A stretch of 64,000 nucleotides of DNA from Fibrella rubiginis. GTDB lineage: Bacteria > Bacteroidota > Bacteroidia > Cytophagales > Spirosomataceae. The translations under genes and the position numbers were made by a program. Below are positions 35,288 through 44,707 of this stretch, one piece after another. The stretch is taken from contig NZ_JAFMYV010000002.1 in NCBI RefSeq assembly GCF_017353185.1, positions 682,001 through 746,000 of the forward strand, in the 5' to 3' direction. Numbering within the stretch: position 1 is the first letter of the stretch; each line of letters opens with the position of its first letter. A model generated the notes under the pieces. That model saw only the letters and a list, made by a program, of their open reading frames with translations. It was not told where the DNA came from and did not search any database.

Positions 35288-35902
35288 TTAGTCGGGGAGG
35301 TGGTAGAAGGCCTTTACGGCGTTGTAGTCCTTGAAATCCACGGCGGCCTTCCGACCACCATTGCGGAGGTCGTTGGCGGGTACCATAATGATGCGAACAG
35401 CGGCGGTTAATGCCCCACTAGTACCTACAGACTCTCGCCGTACAGCTAACACTGGACTACGACCGTTGGCCGTATTTAACCAAGTATTATAGTCTCCATA
35501 ATCAAAATTATTTGAGCCGTCATTAATGCGTATCACCCCCGGAACCTGAAACCAGTTGATGGAATTGATGGCTGTGTTCGAGGAAGGAACCGCGATGTAA
35601 CAGGCAAAGGTGCTAGCAGCAGCAACTTGGTCACTAACACCAGTGAAAGAAAACGTTTGTTGCGCTCCCACTGTTGCCGCCCACGTTCTGGCGGTAAACG
35701 AGTATTGAATCACACTCGAAACGCCTGATGCTCCTGAAGCACCCGCCGGGCCGGTAGCACCAGCGGCACCTGCCGGGCCAGCAGGACCAGCCGGGCCAGT
35801 AGCCCCTGCCGGGCCGACCTCGCCTTTACAACTAGCTAACCACAGGCTGGTGACGATGGCCAAACCGGCAAAAAAGGACGACAGAAAGACTAGCTTTCTC
35901 AT
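35288..35902 (-). CDS. Collagen-like-repeat lipoprotein
   Basis: Protein of 204 aa from MRKLVFLSSFFAG; lipobox WLASC. After it come about 11 Gly-x-y triplets (GPAGATGPAGPAGPAGAAG...), then a globular beta-rich domain (VIQYSFTARTW, AVPSSNTAINSINWFQVPG). Collagen-like stalks raise a domain from the membrane surface. Function unknown. A pair of direct repeats 21 bp apart lies 117-151 bp upstream, next to the end of an AraC-type hybrid regulator gene. Confidence 0.82.
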   Translation of the reverse strand: MRKLVFLSSFFAGLAIVTSLWLASCKGEVGPAGATGPAGPAGPAGAAGATGPAGASGASGVSSVIQYSFTARTWAATVGAQQTFSFTGVSDQVAAASTFACYIAVPSSNTAINSINWFQVPGVIRINDGSNNFDYGDYNTWLNTANGRSPVLAVRRESVGTSGALTAAVRIIMVPANDLRNGGRKAAVDFKDYNAVKAFYHLPD

Positions 35903-36018
35903 AGATGGGCGTAACTCCGCCGAGATGGTTTTGGTGGAAAAAAGACTGCACCAGTCCGCCCTCAGTGGCGGCTCAAGTGATGCCACAAAACTGCACGGCA
36001 ACGTACCCATCGGGACTT

Positions 36019-36053
36019 CACTCAGCTTGCATTAGCTAGCACTCAGCATGCAT
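36019..36053. promoter_or_regulatory. Direct repeats spaced 21 bp upstream of the collagen-like lipoprotein
   Basis: CACTCAGCTTGCAT (36019-36032) and CACTCAGCATGCAT (36040-36053) match in 13 of 14 positions and are exactly 21 bp apart, two helical turns. AraC-type proteins often bind two such sites. A weaker third copy (CACCCAGTTTGCGT) lies in the terminator at 36073-36086. Confidence 0.5.
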
Positions 36054-36060
36054 TGTCCCT

Positions 36061-36093
36061 AAAAAAAATAGCACCCAGTTTGCGTGAGTGCTA
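36061..36093 (-). terminator. Terminator of the hybrid two-component gene
   Basis: On the minus strand TAGCACTCA pairs with TGGGTGCTA (one wobble) and is followed by eight T. Confidence 0.75.
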
Positions 36094-36103
36094 ACTATAC
36101 ATA

Positions 36104-38920
36104 CTATACCATCTTGGTTTTCAACCGCTTTCGTAGTGCATCGGGCGGGTGGCCGAAGGTTTCGGTGAAGGCGCGGGAGAAATAATTGGGGTCGGCAAAA
36201 CCAACGGCGTAGGCTACCTCGGCCACGTTAAGCGCGGGGTTTTGCAGCAGCCCCACCGCCCGTTCCAGCCGTTGGCGGCGCACGTAGAGCGTGGGGTTTA
36301 GGCCCGTAAGGGCTTTCAGTTTCCGAAACACCTGCGTGTTCGACAGGTTGGTGGCGGCGCACAAGTGCCCAACACCGAGGTCGGGGTTATCAATATGGTC
36401 GGCAATGACCGTATTAATTTTGGCGAGAAACTGCTCGTCGAGGGTGGGCGCGGGCGAGCCGTCGTCACCAACGGGCAAGGGGGCGGTCAGGCGGATGGTT
36501 TGGCTGTATGTTGCCTGCAACCGTTTCCGCAGCGACACGAGGTTGTTTAAGCGTACGAACAGTTCGTCGGTCTGGAACGGCTTTTCGAGGTAGGCATCGG
36601 CGCCGGTTTTCAGGCCAGTAAGCTTATCGGCCTGCGTGGCTTTGGCCGTGAGCAGGATGATCGGAATGTGGCTGCTGCGTTCGTCGGTTTTGAGCGTATG
36701 GCATACGTCGTAGCCATCTTTTTCGGGCATCATTACGTCGCTGATAATGATGTCGGGCACGAGTTCCCAGGCCCGCTCGATACCGATTTTGCCGTTTTCG
36801 GCCCACGTGATCTGATAGTCGCGCTGCAACAGGCCGTTGATGTAGGTGGCTACGTCGGCGTTGTCTTCAATCAGTAGCAAGAGTGGTTTGTCGGTGGCGG
36901 TGAGGGGCAGGTATGTGGCGGGCGCAAGTACGTCAGGTTTCGCCCCGTTGGGCCGGGTGTGGGCCGGTTCCCAGGGGGTTGCCTCCGGGTCGCGTTGCTG
37001 AATGGGCAGCATGAGCGCGAAGGTTGTTCCCTTGCCTATGCGGCTCTCCACCGCAATGTGCCCGCCGAGCAGGGTCGTGAGTTCGTGTACCAGCGCCAGG
37101 CCGATGCCCGTACCCTCGTTATGGCGCGTGCTCGACTCATTGGTCTGATAGAAGCGGTCGAAGATGTGCGGCAGTTCATGCTCGGCGATGCCGCTACCCG
37201 TGTCCTGTACGTTCAGTTGCAGGAATTGGCTCCCGGCCAACCCCGCCTCAGCGGGGCAGGCTGTACCCGGCAACACCTTGGCGTGAATGACTATTCTGCC
37301 CTGCCGGGGCGTAAACTTCAGGGCATTACCCACCAGGTTGGTCAGGATAGTCTGTAGTTTCCCCGCATCAAAATCCATCAAAACAGTCGGCTGTTCTGCA
37401 TAAAATACCAGCCGGATTTCTCGTTGCTGCGCCAGCGAATAAAACGATTCGGTGAGGTATTGCAGGTACGTGATGCTATTGCCATGTACCCAGCTTATGG
37501 GCATCGATCCATTGTCGATTTGGGCCAGATCGAGAATCTGATTGACCAGGTGCAGCAGATTTTTGCCGTTGCGCCCAATCAGCGTAGCCGTTTCCTGTAT
37601 GCTGTCGTCGGTGCTTTGCCCAAGTTGAGTTGCGAGGCCATTAATGACCGTAAGCGGCGTTCTGAACTCGTGCGAGATATTGGTAAAGAGGCGCGTCTTA
37701 GCCGTATCGAGACGCTGGAGCGTGTCGGCCTGTTGGCGGATAATGGCGTACTGGGTATGCAGGTGCTGCTTGTCGGCTCGTTGCCGCCGATACCCCACCA
37801 GTAGCCCAACGGCCATCGTCAGCACCAAAAACCCGATAATACCCGACAGCAGGAGTTGGTTATTTTTTAGCCGCAGGGCCATCGTCTGTTCCTCGATCTG
37901 CTTCTGCTTGCGCTCATTCTGGTAGCGCGATTCGATGTTGGCAATCTGGGTATGAACCTCTTTATTCTGTGCCTCCAGCAACAGTGGTATGCTTCGCCGC
38001 ATAAACACCAAGGCAGAATCGGGCAAGCCTCGTTGCTGATAGATGGTAGCCCGCGCCTCAAAGGCGTGGCCCAGCAATACATCTACCGGGAGCGTATCCT
38101 GATGGGTGGCCAGTATCCGACCAACAACCGCAAGGGTCGAGTCATTGTAGTGTAGTGCCTGCGCCCACTTGGTTTGCTGAATATATTTTCTGGTAATCGC
38201 TTCATACATGAAGCCTATCGTCTCCAAATCACCCAGTTGCCGAAAAAGCCTGACAGCCGCAAACGAGTGGCGTAGTTGCTCATCAATCGCTGATGCAGGC
38301 AATAGGGCCGCCAGGAGCAGATGCCCGTCGGCTTCTTCTTTAAGCAATCCCTGACCAGAAGCAGTCTGCACTGCCTGTTGGGCCAATCGTTGAGCCATCA
38401 TCTTATCGCCAAAATGTCGTTCCCAAGAGGCTTTGCGTACGGTGTAAAGCGGATATAGACGTGTTAGACCCTGCTGCTCAATAATGGCTTTTGACTGGGC
38501 CAACCAGTCCCGGCTTTGGTCTAGCCGGTGAACTTTTTCGTAGATCAGTGCTAACTGTAAGCCCGCTTTGGCTTGAAGTTCCCAATCGCTGGTCTGTTGA
38601 CTCATCCGTTGAATAGCCAGCAATTTTTTTAGGGCTAAGTCGTCATGCGAACTTTGTTCGAGGGCAGTGGCTTCGGCCAGTTGCACCCGCAGCCCAAAGG
38701 GCATATCAAGTTTGCCCTGCGCCCCGAGTTGGGTCAGGAGTGGGTCGGTCAGCGCCAGTGCGCTATCGTTCCGACAGGCGCGCAGGTGAGCTTCGACACG
38801 GCTTAAGATACGTTCCGAAGGTATACTCGGCAACGGGCGGTTTTGAGCGTGTAGCCCTGAAAAGCTACTCAAACAGCCAAGGAGTATTGATCCCCAAATC
38901 GAGCCTGCCTGCTTACACAT
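36104..38920 (-). CDS. Hybrid two-component regulator: TPR sensor, histidine kinase, receiver and AraC output
   Basis: Protein of 938 aa. Signal peptide to about 26; helical TPR-like sensor about 30-335; membrane segment about 358-376; HisKA with ISHEFRTPLT (H417); ATPase domain about 520-650 with NLVGNALKFTPRQG and DTGSGIAEHELPHIFDRFY; receiver about 690-805 with LLIEDNADV and IIISDVMMPEKDGYD; AraC helix-turn-helix about 840-935 (VAEVAYAVGFADPNYFSRAFTETFGHPP). Sensing, relay and DNA binding are thus in one chain. The TPR sensor in place of beta-propellers sets it apart from glycan-sensing hybrid regulators. The target may be the downstream lipoprotein gene (inferred). Confidence 0.93.
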   Translation of the reverse strand: MCKQAGSIWGSILLGCLSSFSGLHAQNRPLPSIPSERILSRVEAHLRACRNDSALALTDPLLTQLGAQGKLDMPFGLRVQLAEATALEQSSHDDLALKKLLAIQRMSQQTSDWELQAKAGLQLALIYEKVHRLDQSRDWLAQSKAIIEQQGLTRLYPLYTVRKASWERHFGDKMMAQRLAQQAVQTASGQGLLKEEADGHLLLAALLPASAIDEQLRHSFAAVRLFRQLGDLETIGFMYEAITRKYIQQTKWAQALHYNDSTLAVVGRILATHQDTLPVDVLLGHAFEARATIYQQRGLPDSALVFMRRSIPLLLEAQNKEVHTQIANIESRYQNERKQKQIEEQTMALRLKNNQLLLSGIIGFLVLTMAVGLLVGYRRQRADKQHLHTQYAIIRQQADTLQRLDTAKTRLFTNISHEFRTPLTVINGLATQLGQSTDDSIQETATLIGRNGKNLLHLVNQILDLAQIDNGSMPISWVHGNSITYLQYLTESFYSLAQQREIRLVFYAEQPTVLMDFDAGKLQTILTNLVGNALKFTPRQGRIVIHAKVLPGTACPAEAGLAGSQFLQLNVQDTGSGIAEHELPHIFDRFYQTNESSTRHNEGTGIGLALVHELTTLLGGHIAVESRIGKGTTFALMLPIQQRDPEATPWEPAHTRPNGAKPDVLAPATYLPLTATDKPLLLLIEDNADVATYINGLLQRDYQITWAENGKIGIERAWELVPDIIISDVMMPEKDGYDVCHTLKTDERSSHIPIILLTAKATQADKLTGLKTGADAYLEKPFQTDELFVRLNNLVSLRKRLQATYSQTIRLTAPLPVGDDGSPAPTLDEQFLAKINTVIADHIDNPDLGVGHLCAATNLSNTQVFRKLKALTGLNPTLYVRRQRLERAVGLLQNPALNVAEVAYAVGFADPNYFSRAFTETFGHPPDALRKRLKTKMV

Positions 38921-39362
38921 ATGTAGTGAATGTTACGGTGTACTAAGCAAAACTAACCAGTTCATTATGACATCAAAATAAGGTCTGCCTACGTATACAT
39001 TTATTTCTTACTCGGTTGTCAATACCAGGAATCAGATCAACAGCATTAAATCGCTCTCGGCATGCCCGTCCTGGTGGTCAGCTGGTTGGGGTGTTACGAT
39101 AAGTATGAATGGGCCTGCTATTGCTCATCCTCATCCAAATCGCTGAAACTTGCTACGGCAACATCCGTAGTTTTTGTTGCCAGTAGCCGTACCAGCAACA
39201 CCCCCATTTCTCCTTTGCCAACGCGGACGGCACCTACTGTTGAGCGAAGCAACCTTTTGCGCTTGTTTGTACTCCTGTTACTAAATCAAGCGCCTGATAG
39301 ATAAGGCAACTCTGTGCCACGATAAATTCGTATTTTACCTTGCCTGTATACTAGCTCGACAT
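38921..39362. other. Divergent intergenic region without a convincing gene
   Basis: This 442-bp gap separates the hybrid regulator (minus) and a CHU_C protein (plus). A plus-strand frame at 39062-39304 has no family features. On the minus strand, bases 39228-39186 read VRVGKGEMGVLLVR, very like part of DUF4385, with nothing else of that family around it. Promoters of both flanking genes must be here; none was clear. Confidence 0.5.
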
Positions 39363-41711
39363 ATGAAATCAGCCTTACTTTTTTTGTTCCTGCTTTGCCA
39401 GAGTGCTCAACTGGCCTGGGCATCGCACATTGCCGGGGGTAACGTAGAACTGGTCGCTACAGGTAAGCCCGGACAGTATCGGCTGAGTCTGAACCTCTAC
39501 ATCGATGAAGCCAGCAAGGGACCGGAAGCCATCATCGACCCGCAGATTTACCTGTCTATTTTTCGTCAGCGCGACAACAAGCTGATGGGTGACTTTCCGC
39601 TGAAATTTCTCAGAAAAATTCTGCTGGTCTACGCCAATCCCGCCTGCGCCCGGTCGAAAGGGTTAGAAACGTCGGAGGTAAAATACCAGGGGCTGGTTCA
39701 GCTAGACGCGGCTCAATATGCCGATCAGGCAGGGTACTATATTGTCTGGGAAAAATGTTGCCGCAACAAAAACGTGACCAACATTGACCGCCCCGACCAG
39801 GCCGGCATGATCTACTACCTGGCGTTTCCGGCCCTGCAACGCAACGGCGGGGCTTTCCGCAATTCGTCGCCGGTGTTTCTGACGCCCAACCCCGAATATA
39901 TCTGCCGCGACAAAGATTTCACCCTGCCCTTCCAGGCCACCGATGCCGACGGCGACGAACTGCGCTACAGCCTGGTGACGCCCTACCGCGACAATATTTA
40001 CACCCCTTTTGGCTTCAAAAATTCCTACAAAGACCCCGATTTTCCGCTGCTCAGGTGGCAGTCAGGTTATTCCGCCCAGCAGGCCATTACGGGAAAACCA
40101 GCCTTAAGCATCAGTCCCGACGGGGTCCTGCGCGTGAAACCCGATAAACTGGGCCTGTTTGCCTTTGCCGTATTGTGCGAAGAGTATCGGAATGGGGTGA
40201 AAATCGGCGAGGTACGCCGCGATCATCAGATTCTGGTGGTCGACTGCTCACCGCAGGTACCGCCCAAACCAACGATCACGGCGGTATCGCCAACCGGTGC
40301 GTCGCCCGTGGCTATCTGCGTAGGCAGCGACATCACACTAACGTCGGAAAATGCCGCTGACTTCAACTATCAATGGCGGCGCGACGGCTATAACCTGCCC
40401 GGCGAAAACAAACCCACGATCCGCACTACCCTGGCGGGCGACTACACAGTCATTAAAAGCTTCGCCACGGTCTGCACCCGCGACTCGGTGTCGGAGCCGT
40501 TTCGGGTAACCTACAAACCCAACGACCCCGCCCGCATCACGGCAGCCGATACCGTTATCTGCGTTGATCGTCCTGCCACGCTACAGGCCAACGCCCGCCC
40601 CGATTTCAGATACCAGTGGTACCAGGACGGCAAGCCACTACCCGGCGAGACCAAAGACAGGCTCGTGTCGCCGCGGGGCGGAAAATATCGTCTGGAAATT
40701 CTCAATACTACCAACGGCTGCCTCAGTGCCGATTCCATCAATCTGGTCAAAAGCCCGCTTACGAGCGTTAGTGTGGTGGCCGCCCTGGCCGGGCCGCTCT
40801 GTGCAGGCGGACAGCTCACCGTCCGGTTGCCCCAGTCGCTGACGGGCATTTCCTACAGTTGGCAGCTGAATGGATCACCCTTATCTACTACCTCTGTCAC
40901 CACCCGCGCCGACAAACCCGGTGCTTACCTGGTCACGGTCAGCGATACGGCTTGTTCGGTGAAGTCGGCACTGGCACAGGTAAATGCCCGCCCAGTACCC
41001 CTGATCGACTCTATTTCGCCTATTTGTGGTGCCTCGGCCCCCACCCTGACGCTGCAGGCTAATCCGGCGGGAGGGGTATTTTCGGGGACGGGGATCACGG
41101 GCGGGCGGTTGAATCCGGGGCTGATTGGGGCTGGCCGGCACACGGTTATGTATTCAGTGACGAACACCGCCGGTTGCCGCGCCGACACCACACGCACGTT
41201 CACGGTTGTCGACGTCCCCCAGCCCGACCTGGGCGCGGATATGACCATTGTGGTCGGCAGCCGGGTGAATCTGGGGGGACCACCCGGCGCGGGCCTGACC
41301 TACGCCTGGACGCCACTGTCCGGGCTGACCTCAGCCACGGCCGTCAGCATTACGGCTCAACCCGCCCAGACCACAACGTATAAGCTCACCGTCAGTCGCA
41401 ATGGGGTATGCCCGTTGACCGACGAGGTGGTACTGACGGTGTTGCCGGGTCTGTTTATTCCCACGGCGTTTTCGCCCAATGGCGACAGCCTAAATGATAG
41501 CTGGGAGTTCCGGGGCATCGAATCGTTTCCGGGCTGCGCAGTACGGGTTTTCAACCGCTGGGGTGAGGTCATTTTCGCCAGCGACGATTATCAGCACCCC
41601 TGGGATGGACGGCGCGACGGGCAGTTGATCCCGTCAGGTGTGTATCATTACGTGGTAAAGCCAACCCCCTACCTGGCTGAAGAACGGGGAACATTGGTGG
41701 TGATGTATTAA
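39363..41711 (+). CDS. Large secreted protein with gliding-motility C-terminal domain (CHU_C, type IX secretion)
   Basis: Protein of 782 aa with a signal peptide (to WASH) and an N-terminal SHIAGGNVELVATGKPGQYRLSLNLYID region. Ig-like/PKD-like modules follow (about 300-590; repeated TLTSENAADFNYQWRRDG / TLQANARPDFRYQWYQDG). The C-terminal 85 residues are the CHU_C sorting domain: LFIPTAFSPNGDSLNDSWEF, FNRWGEVIF, WDGRRDGQLIPSGVYHY. This domain directs export through the type IX system and surface attachment. A shorter paralogue lies at 50402-51730. Role: surface adhesin or structural protein, inferred. Confidence 0.88.
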   Translation: MKSALLFLFLLCQSAQLAWASHIAGGNVELVATGKPGQYRLSLNLYIDEASKGPEAIIDPQIYLSIFRQRDNKLMGDFPLKFLRKILLVYANPACARSKGLETSEVKYQGLVQLDAAQYADQAGYYIVWEKCCRNKNVTNIDRPDQAGMIYYLAFPALQRNGGAFRNSSPVFLTPNPEYICRDKDFTLPFQATDADGDELRYSLVTPYRDNIYTPFGFKNSYKDPDFPLLRWQSGYSAQQAITGKPALSISPDGVLRVKPDKLGLFAFAVLCEEYRNGVKIGEVRRDHQILVVDCSPQVPPKPTITAVSPTGASPVAICVGSDITLTSENAADFNYQWRRDGYNLPGENKPTIRTTLAGDYTVIKSFATVCTRDSVSEPFRVTYKPNDPARITAADTVICVDRPATLQANARPDFRYQWYQDGKPLPGETKDRLVSPRGGKYRLEILNTTNGCLSADSINLVKSPLTSVSVVAALAGPLCAGGQLTVRLPQSLTGISYSWQLNGSPLSTTSVTTRADKPGAYLVTVSDTACSVKSALAQVNARPVPLIDSISPICGASAPTLTLQANPAGGVFSGTGITGGRLNPGLIGAGRHTVMYSVTNTAGCRADTTRTFTVVDVPQPDLGADMTIVVGSRVNLGGPPGAGLTYAWTPLSGLTSATAVSITAQPAQTTTYKLTVSRNGVCPLTDEVVLTVLPGLFIPTAFSPNGDSLNDSWEFRGIESFPGCAVRVFNRWGEVIFASDDYQHPWDGRRDGQLIPSGVYHYVVKPTPYLAEERGTLVVMY

Positions 41712-41713
41712 CC

Positions 41714-42646
41714 CTATGCCAGTACTCTCGGCCCTACGTTGTTGATGCCCGACACGTAGACTTCGCTGGTGATACCAACGGATAGAAACGCCTGCTGCAT
41801 GGCCTGACCCACGTTTTGTGCCGTGTCGGCGTCGCGGCTAAGAGCAAACATCGAGGGGCCGGAGCCGGAAATACTGCACCCCAGCGCGCCATTGGCGATT
41901 GCCGACCGTTTCACTTCGTCGAACTCCGGGATAAGAATCGACCGAACGGGCTCAATGATCACGTCGACCATGGAGCGGCCGATAAGGTCGTAGTCGGGCT
42001 TCATCAGGCCCGCGATCAGGCCCGCCACGTTGCCCATCTGGGTAATCGCGTTTTTGAGCGACACTTCGTTTTTCAGGATATAGCGGGCGTCTTTCGTGTT
42101 CACCTCCACGTCGGGATGCACAATGGTGGCAAACAGACTGGCGGGCGTTTCGATCTTGATCACGTCGAGGGGCGCATAGCTGCGTACTACTACGAAGCCC
42201 CCCAAGAGCGACGGTCCCACGTTGTCGGCATGGGCTGAACCGCAGGCTATGCGTTCACCTTCCATCGCAAAAGGCAGTAATTCCAGCGTCGTTAACGGCC
42301 TGCCTAAGAGCTCATTAGCGGCAAAAACCCCCGCCACGGCACTGGCCGCGCTGGACCCAAGCCCGCTGCCCAGCGGCATGTGTTTGGTCAGCACCATGTC
42401 GAAACCAACGTCGGGGCGACCTATTTTTTTCAGGAAAGACTGGATGGCAATACCAGCGGTGTTCCGGGCGGCGTCGCGGGGCAGTCGCCCGTCGTCGCCA
42501 ATAATATCGATAATGCGAACGCCGGGCTGGTCGGTTTGGCGAAGCAGCACCTCGTCGCCCGGCTGGTCGACGGCAAAACCAAATATATCAAAGCCACAGG
42601 CCACATTGGCCACCGTGGCCGGGGCAAACACGCGTATTTCGTTCAC
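41714..42646 (-). CDS. thrB: Homoserine kinase
   Basis: Protein of 310 aa of the GHMP kinase fold, phosphorylating homoserine for threonine synthesis. Motifs are VFAPATVANVACGFDIFGFA, the ATP loop PLGSGLGSSAASAVAG, and a C-terminal SISGSGPSMFALS. No other thr gene is present in view. It is separated from the upstream symporter gene by palindrome M. Confidence 0.95.
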   Translation of the reverse strand: MNEIRVFAPATVANVACGFDIFGFAVDQPGDEVLLRQTDQPGVRIIDIIGDDGRLPRDAARNTAGIAIQSFLKKIGRPDVGFDMVLTKHMPLGSGLGSSAASAVAGVFAANELLGRPLTTLELLPFAMEGERIACGSAHADNVGPSLLGGFVVVRSYAPLDVIKIETPASLFATIVHPDVEVNTKDARYILKNEVSLKNAITQMGNVAGLIAGLMKPDYDLIGRSMVDVIIEPVRSILIPEFDEVKRSAIANGALGCSISGSGPSMFALSRDADTAQNVGQAMQQAFLSVGITSEVYVSGINNVGPRVLA

Positions 42647-42687
42647 AGAGAGGGGTAGTTCAGGGGGGCAAAGATAGAGGCGTCTAA

Positions 42688-42782
42688 AGTTTAAGGTTTA
42701 ACGTCCAACGTTTAAAGTTGCTTCGCGTTCGCAAAAGCCGAGCGCGAAGCAACTTTAAACGTTGGACGTTAAACCTTAAACT
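42688..42782. repeat. Heptad palindrome M (symporter to thrB gap)
   Basis: Arms of 7-bp words GTTTAAG, GTTTAAC, GTCCAAC, GTTTAAA, then GTTGCTTCGCG and the complement, with a loop of about 15 nt. The arms match throughout. Confidence 0.93.
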
Positions 42783-42789
42783 CGTTTCC

Positions 42790-44487
42790 CTACCAGAACC
42801 GGACGTAGATCGCCGAAACGAGCGCCAGGATAATAGCGATCATAGCAACGTGCGTGGGGGCCAGTTTGAACATGGTCGCATCGATCTCGAACGCTTTGGG
42901 GTTCACCTTTGGACCGGCCAGGCTGATAATCACCATCAGCAGCACCGTAAGGGCAAACGACAGGCCCATCGACACCAGGAAGGGGATTTCATACACACCA
43001 TCTTTGTTGGGGAAGGCCGTATAGAGCAGCGTGTCGTTGCCAAAGAGGGCAGGCGCAAACTGATTGAACAAAACCACCAGCCCGAAACCCGCCAGAATAC
43101 CCACGATGGCCGCCGTGCCGGTGGTGCGTTTCCAGAAAAAGCCGAGGATGAAAATGGCGAAAATACCCGGACTGATGTAGCCCGTATATTTCTGGATGTA
43201 GGTGAAGCCCCCCGCCCCGCCAATACCCAGCGCGTCGCCCCAGGCAAAGCCGATAGCGACAAGCACGGCAGCCAGAATAGCCAGCCGACCCACCCACACA
43301 AGCTGCGTTTCGGTGGCCGTCTTGTTCACGTATTTATGGTAAATGTCGAGCGTGAAAATGGTCGAGATCGAGTTGGCCTTGCCCGCCAGCGACGCCACAA
43401 TGGCTGCCGTGAGGGCCGCTACTGATAGCCCTTTGAGGCCACTGGGCAAAAACGTCAGCACCGCCGAATAGGCATTGTCGCCCGATACGGCCCCGTCGCG
43501 AAGCATTTCGGCCTGCAACCCGCCGTGGGCGTGAATGACGTAGGCCGCAATGCCCGGCACCATCACAATAACGGGCATGAAGATTTTCAACAGGGCAGCG
43601 AAAAGGATACCTGTCCGGGCGGTCTTGAGGTCGGCGCCCAGTGCCCGCTGGGTGATGTACTGGTTGCAACCCCAGTAGTTGAGGTTTACCACCCACTGCC
43701 CGGCCAGGTACATCATAATGCCCGGCAGCGTCAGGTATTTATTTATATCAGCCTGGGACGAGCCCGGTCCCGGTTTGGCAAAAATCATGTGGAAGTGATC
43801 CTCGGCGTTGGCAATCATGGCGTTGAAACCCGTTATCGCACTGCTGCCCAGCCCGAAGGTTTCGCTTACTTTGGTCAGGGCCAAATAGGTCGTTACCAGC
43901 CCGCCGATGATAAGCACCAGCACCTGAATCACGTCGGTATAGCCAATCACTTTCATACCGCCGAGGGTGATGATGATGGCAAAAACGCTCAACCCGATGA
44001 TGATTGCATGGAAACTATCGCCCCCAACAAGGTTGCTGATGGCCGATGCACCCAGGAACAGGATCGAGGTCAGGTTAACGAAAATGTAGAGAAACAGCCA
44101 AAAAATGGCCATGATCAAACTCACGGTCTCGTTGTAGCGGGTGCTGAGAAACTGCGGCATGGTGAAGATTTTGTTCTTCAGGTAGATCGGGATAAACCAG
44201 ACCGCCACAATGATGAGGCTGATGGCTGCCAGCCATTCATACACGCCAATGGCAATGCCCAGCCGGAACCCGTCGCCCGACATGCCAATAAACTGCTCAG
44301 CAGATATGTTTGAGGCGATGAGCGAGGCCCCGATGGCCCACCAGGTCAGCGACCCTTCGGCCAGGAAAAAGTCTTTGGTGTCTTGTTTGCCGGTCTGTTT
44401 TTGTTTGTAGATCCAGTATCCGTAGGCCGAAACGCCAACGAAATAGAGGAGGAAAACGATGTAATCGGTCGTAATGAGTTGACTCAT
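42790..44487 (-). CDS. Sodium/solute symporter (SSS family, sugar-transporter type)
   Basis: Protein of 565 aa with about 14 membrane segments. Family marks: DYIVFLLYFVGVSAYGYWIYK, FFLAEGSLTWWAIGASLIASNISAEQFIGMSG, SLAGKANSISTIFTLDIY, and GAGGFTYIQKYTGYISPGI. It resembles SglT-type sugar transporters that use the sodium gradient. The substrate is unknown; a LacI-type operator-like palindrome upstream would fit sugar control. Confidence 0.88.
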   Translation of the reverse strand: MSQLITTDYIVFLLYFVGVSAYGYWIYKQKQTGKQDTKDFFLAEGSLTWWAIGASLIASNISAEQFIGMSGDGFRLGIAIGVYEWLAAISLIIVAVWFIPIYLKNKIFTMPQFLSTRYNETVSLIMAIFWLFLYIFVNLTSILFLGASAISNLVGGDSFHAIIIGLSVFAIIITLGGMKVIGYTDVIQVLVLIIGGLVTTYLALTKVSETFGLGSSAITGFNAMIANAEDHFHMIFAKPGPGSSQADINKYLTLPGIMMYLAGQWVVNLNYWGCNQYITQRALGADLKTARTGILFAALLKIFMPVIVMVPGIAAYVIHAHGGLQAEMLRDGAVSGDNAYSAVLTFLPSGLKGLSVAALTAAIVASLAGKANSISTIFTLDIYHKYVNKTATETQLVWVGRLAILAAVLVAIGFAWGDALGIGGAGGFTYIQKYTGYISPGIFAIFILGFFWKRTTGTAAIVGILAGFGLVVLFNQFAPALFGNDTLLYTAFPNKDGVYEIPFLVSMGLSFALTVLLMVIISLAGPKVNPKAFEIDATMFKLAPTHVAMIAIILALVSAIYVRFW

Positions 44488-44586
44488 GAAAACAATTTCG
44501 TGGGGTTAAAAAAGGAGTGATTTAGGTTTAACGAGGTTAAAATTAGACGATTCAGGTAGAATGACACCGTTAACCGGCAAAACTGA

Positions 44587-44600
44587 CCAAATCGATTTGG
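44587..44600. promoter_or_regulatory. Operator-like palindrome upstream of the symporter
   Basis: CCAAATCGATTTGG is a perfect 14-bp palindrome about 100 bp before the symporter start. The central AAATCGATTT form is like sites of LacI-family repressors. No LacI gene is in the window. Confidence 0.4.
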
Positions 44601-44665
44601 CTGAGGGGATTGTCTGACAGGTAAAGACAAGCCAGCCCCGTTTCAACCCTTAGCAGGGCGGAAAA

Positions 44666-44700
44666 TTTGGTCATTTGCCTACGATTGGCAAATGACCAAA
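44666..44700 (-). terminator. Terminator of the penicillin acylase gene
   Basis: TTTGGTCATTTGCC and its complement form a perfect 14-bp stem with a 7-nt loop; on the minus strand a short T run follows. Confidence 0.75.
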
Positions 44701-44707
44701 GACCGAT

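Noticed and set aside
39062-39304. 80-codon plus-strand frame before the CHU_C gene
   Set aside because: Low complexity, no family, no start context; better explained as non-coding.
42718-44313. Plus-strand frames opposite the symporter
   Set aside because: Antisense shadows of a membrane protein gene, rich in His/Asn/Gln and lacking family features.
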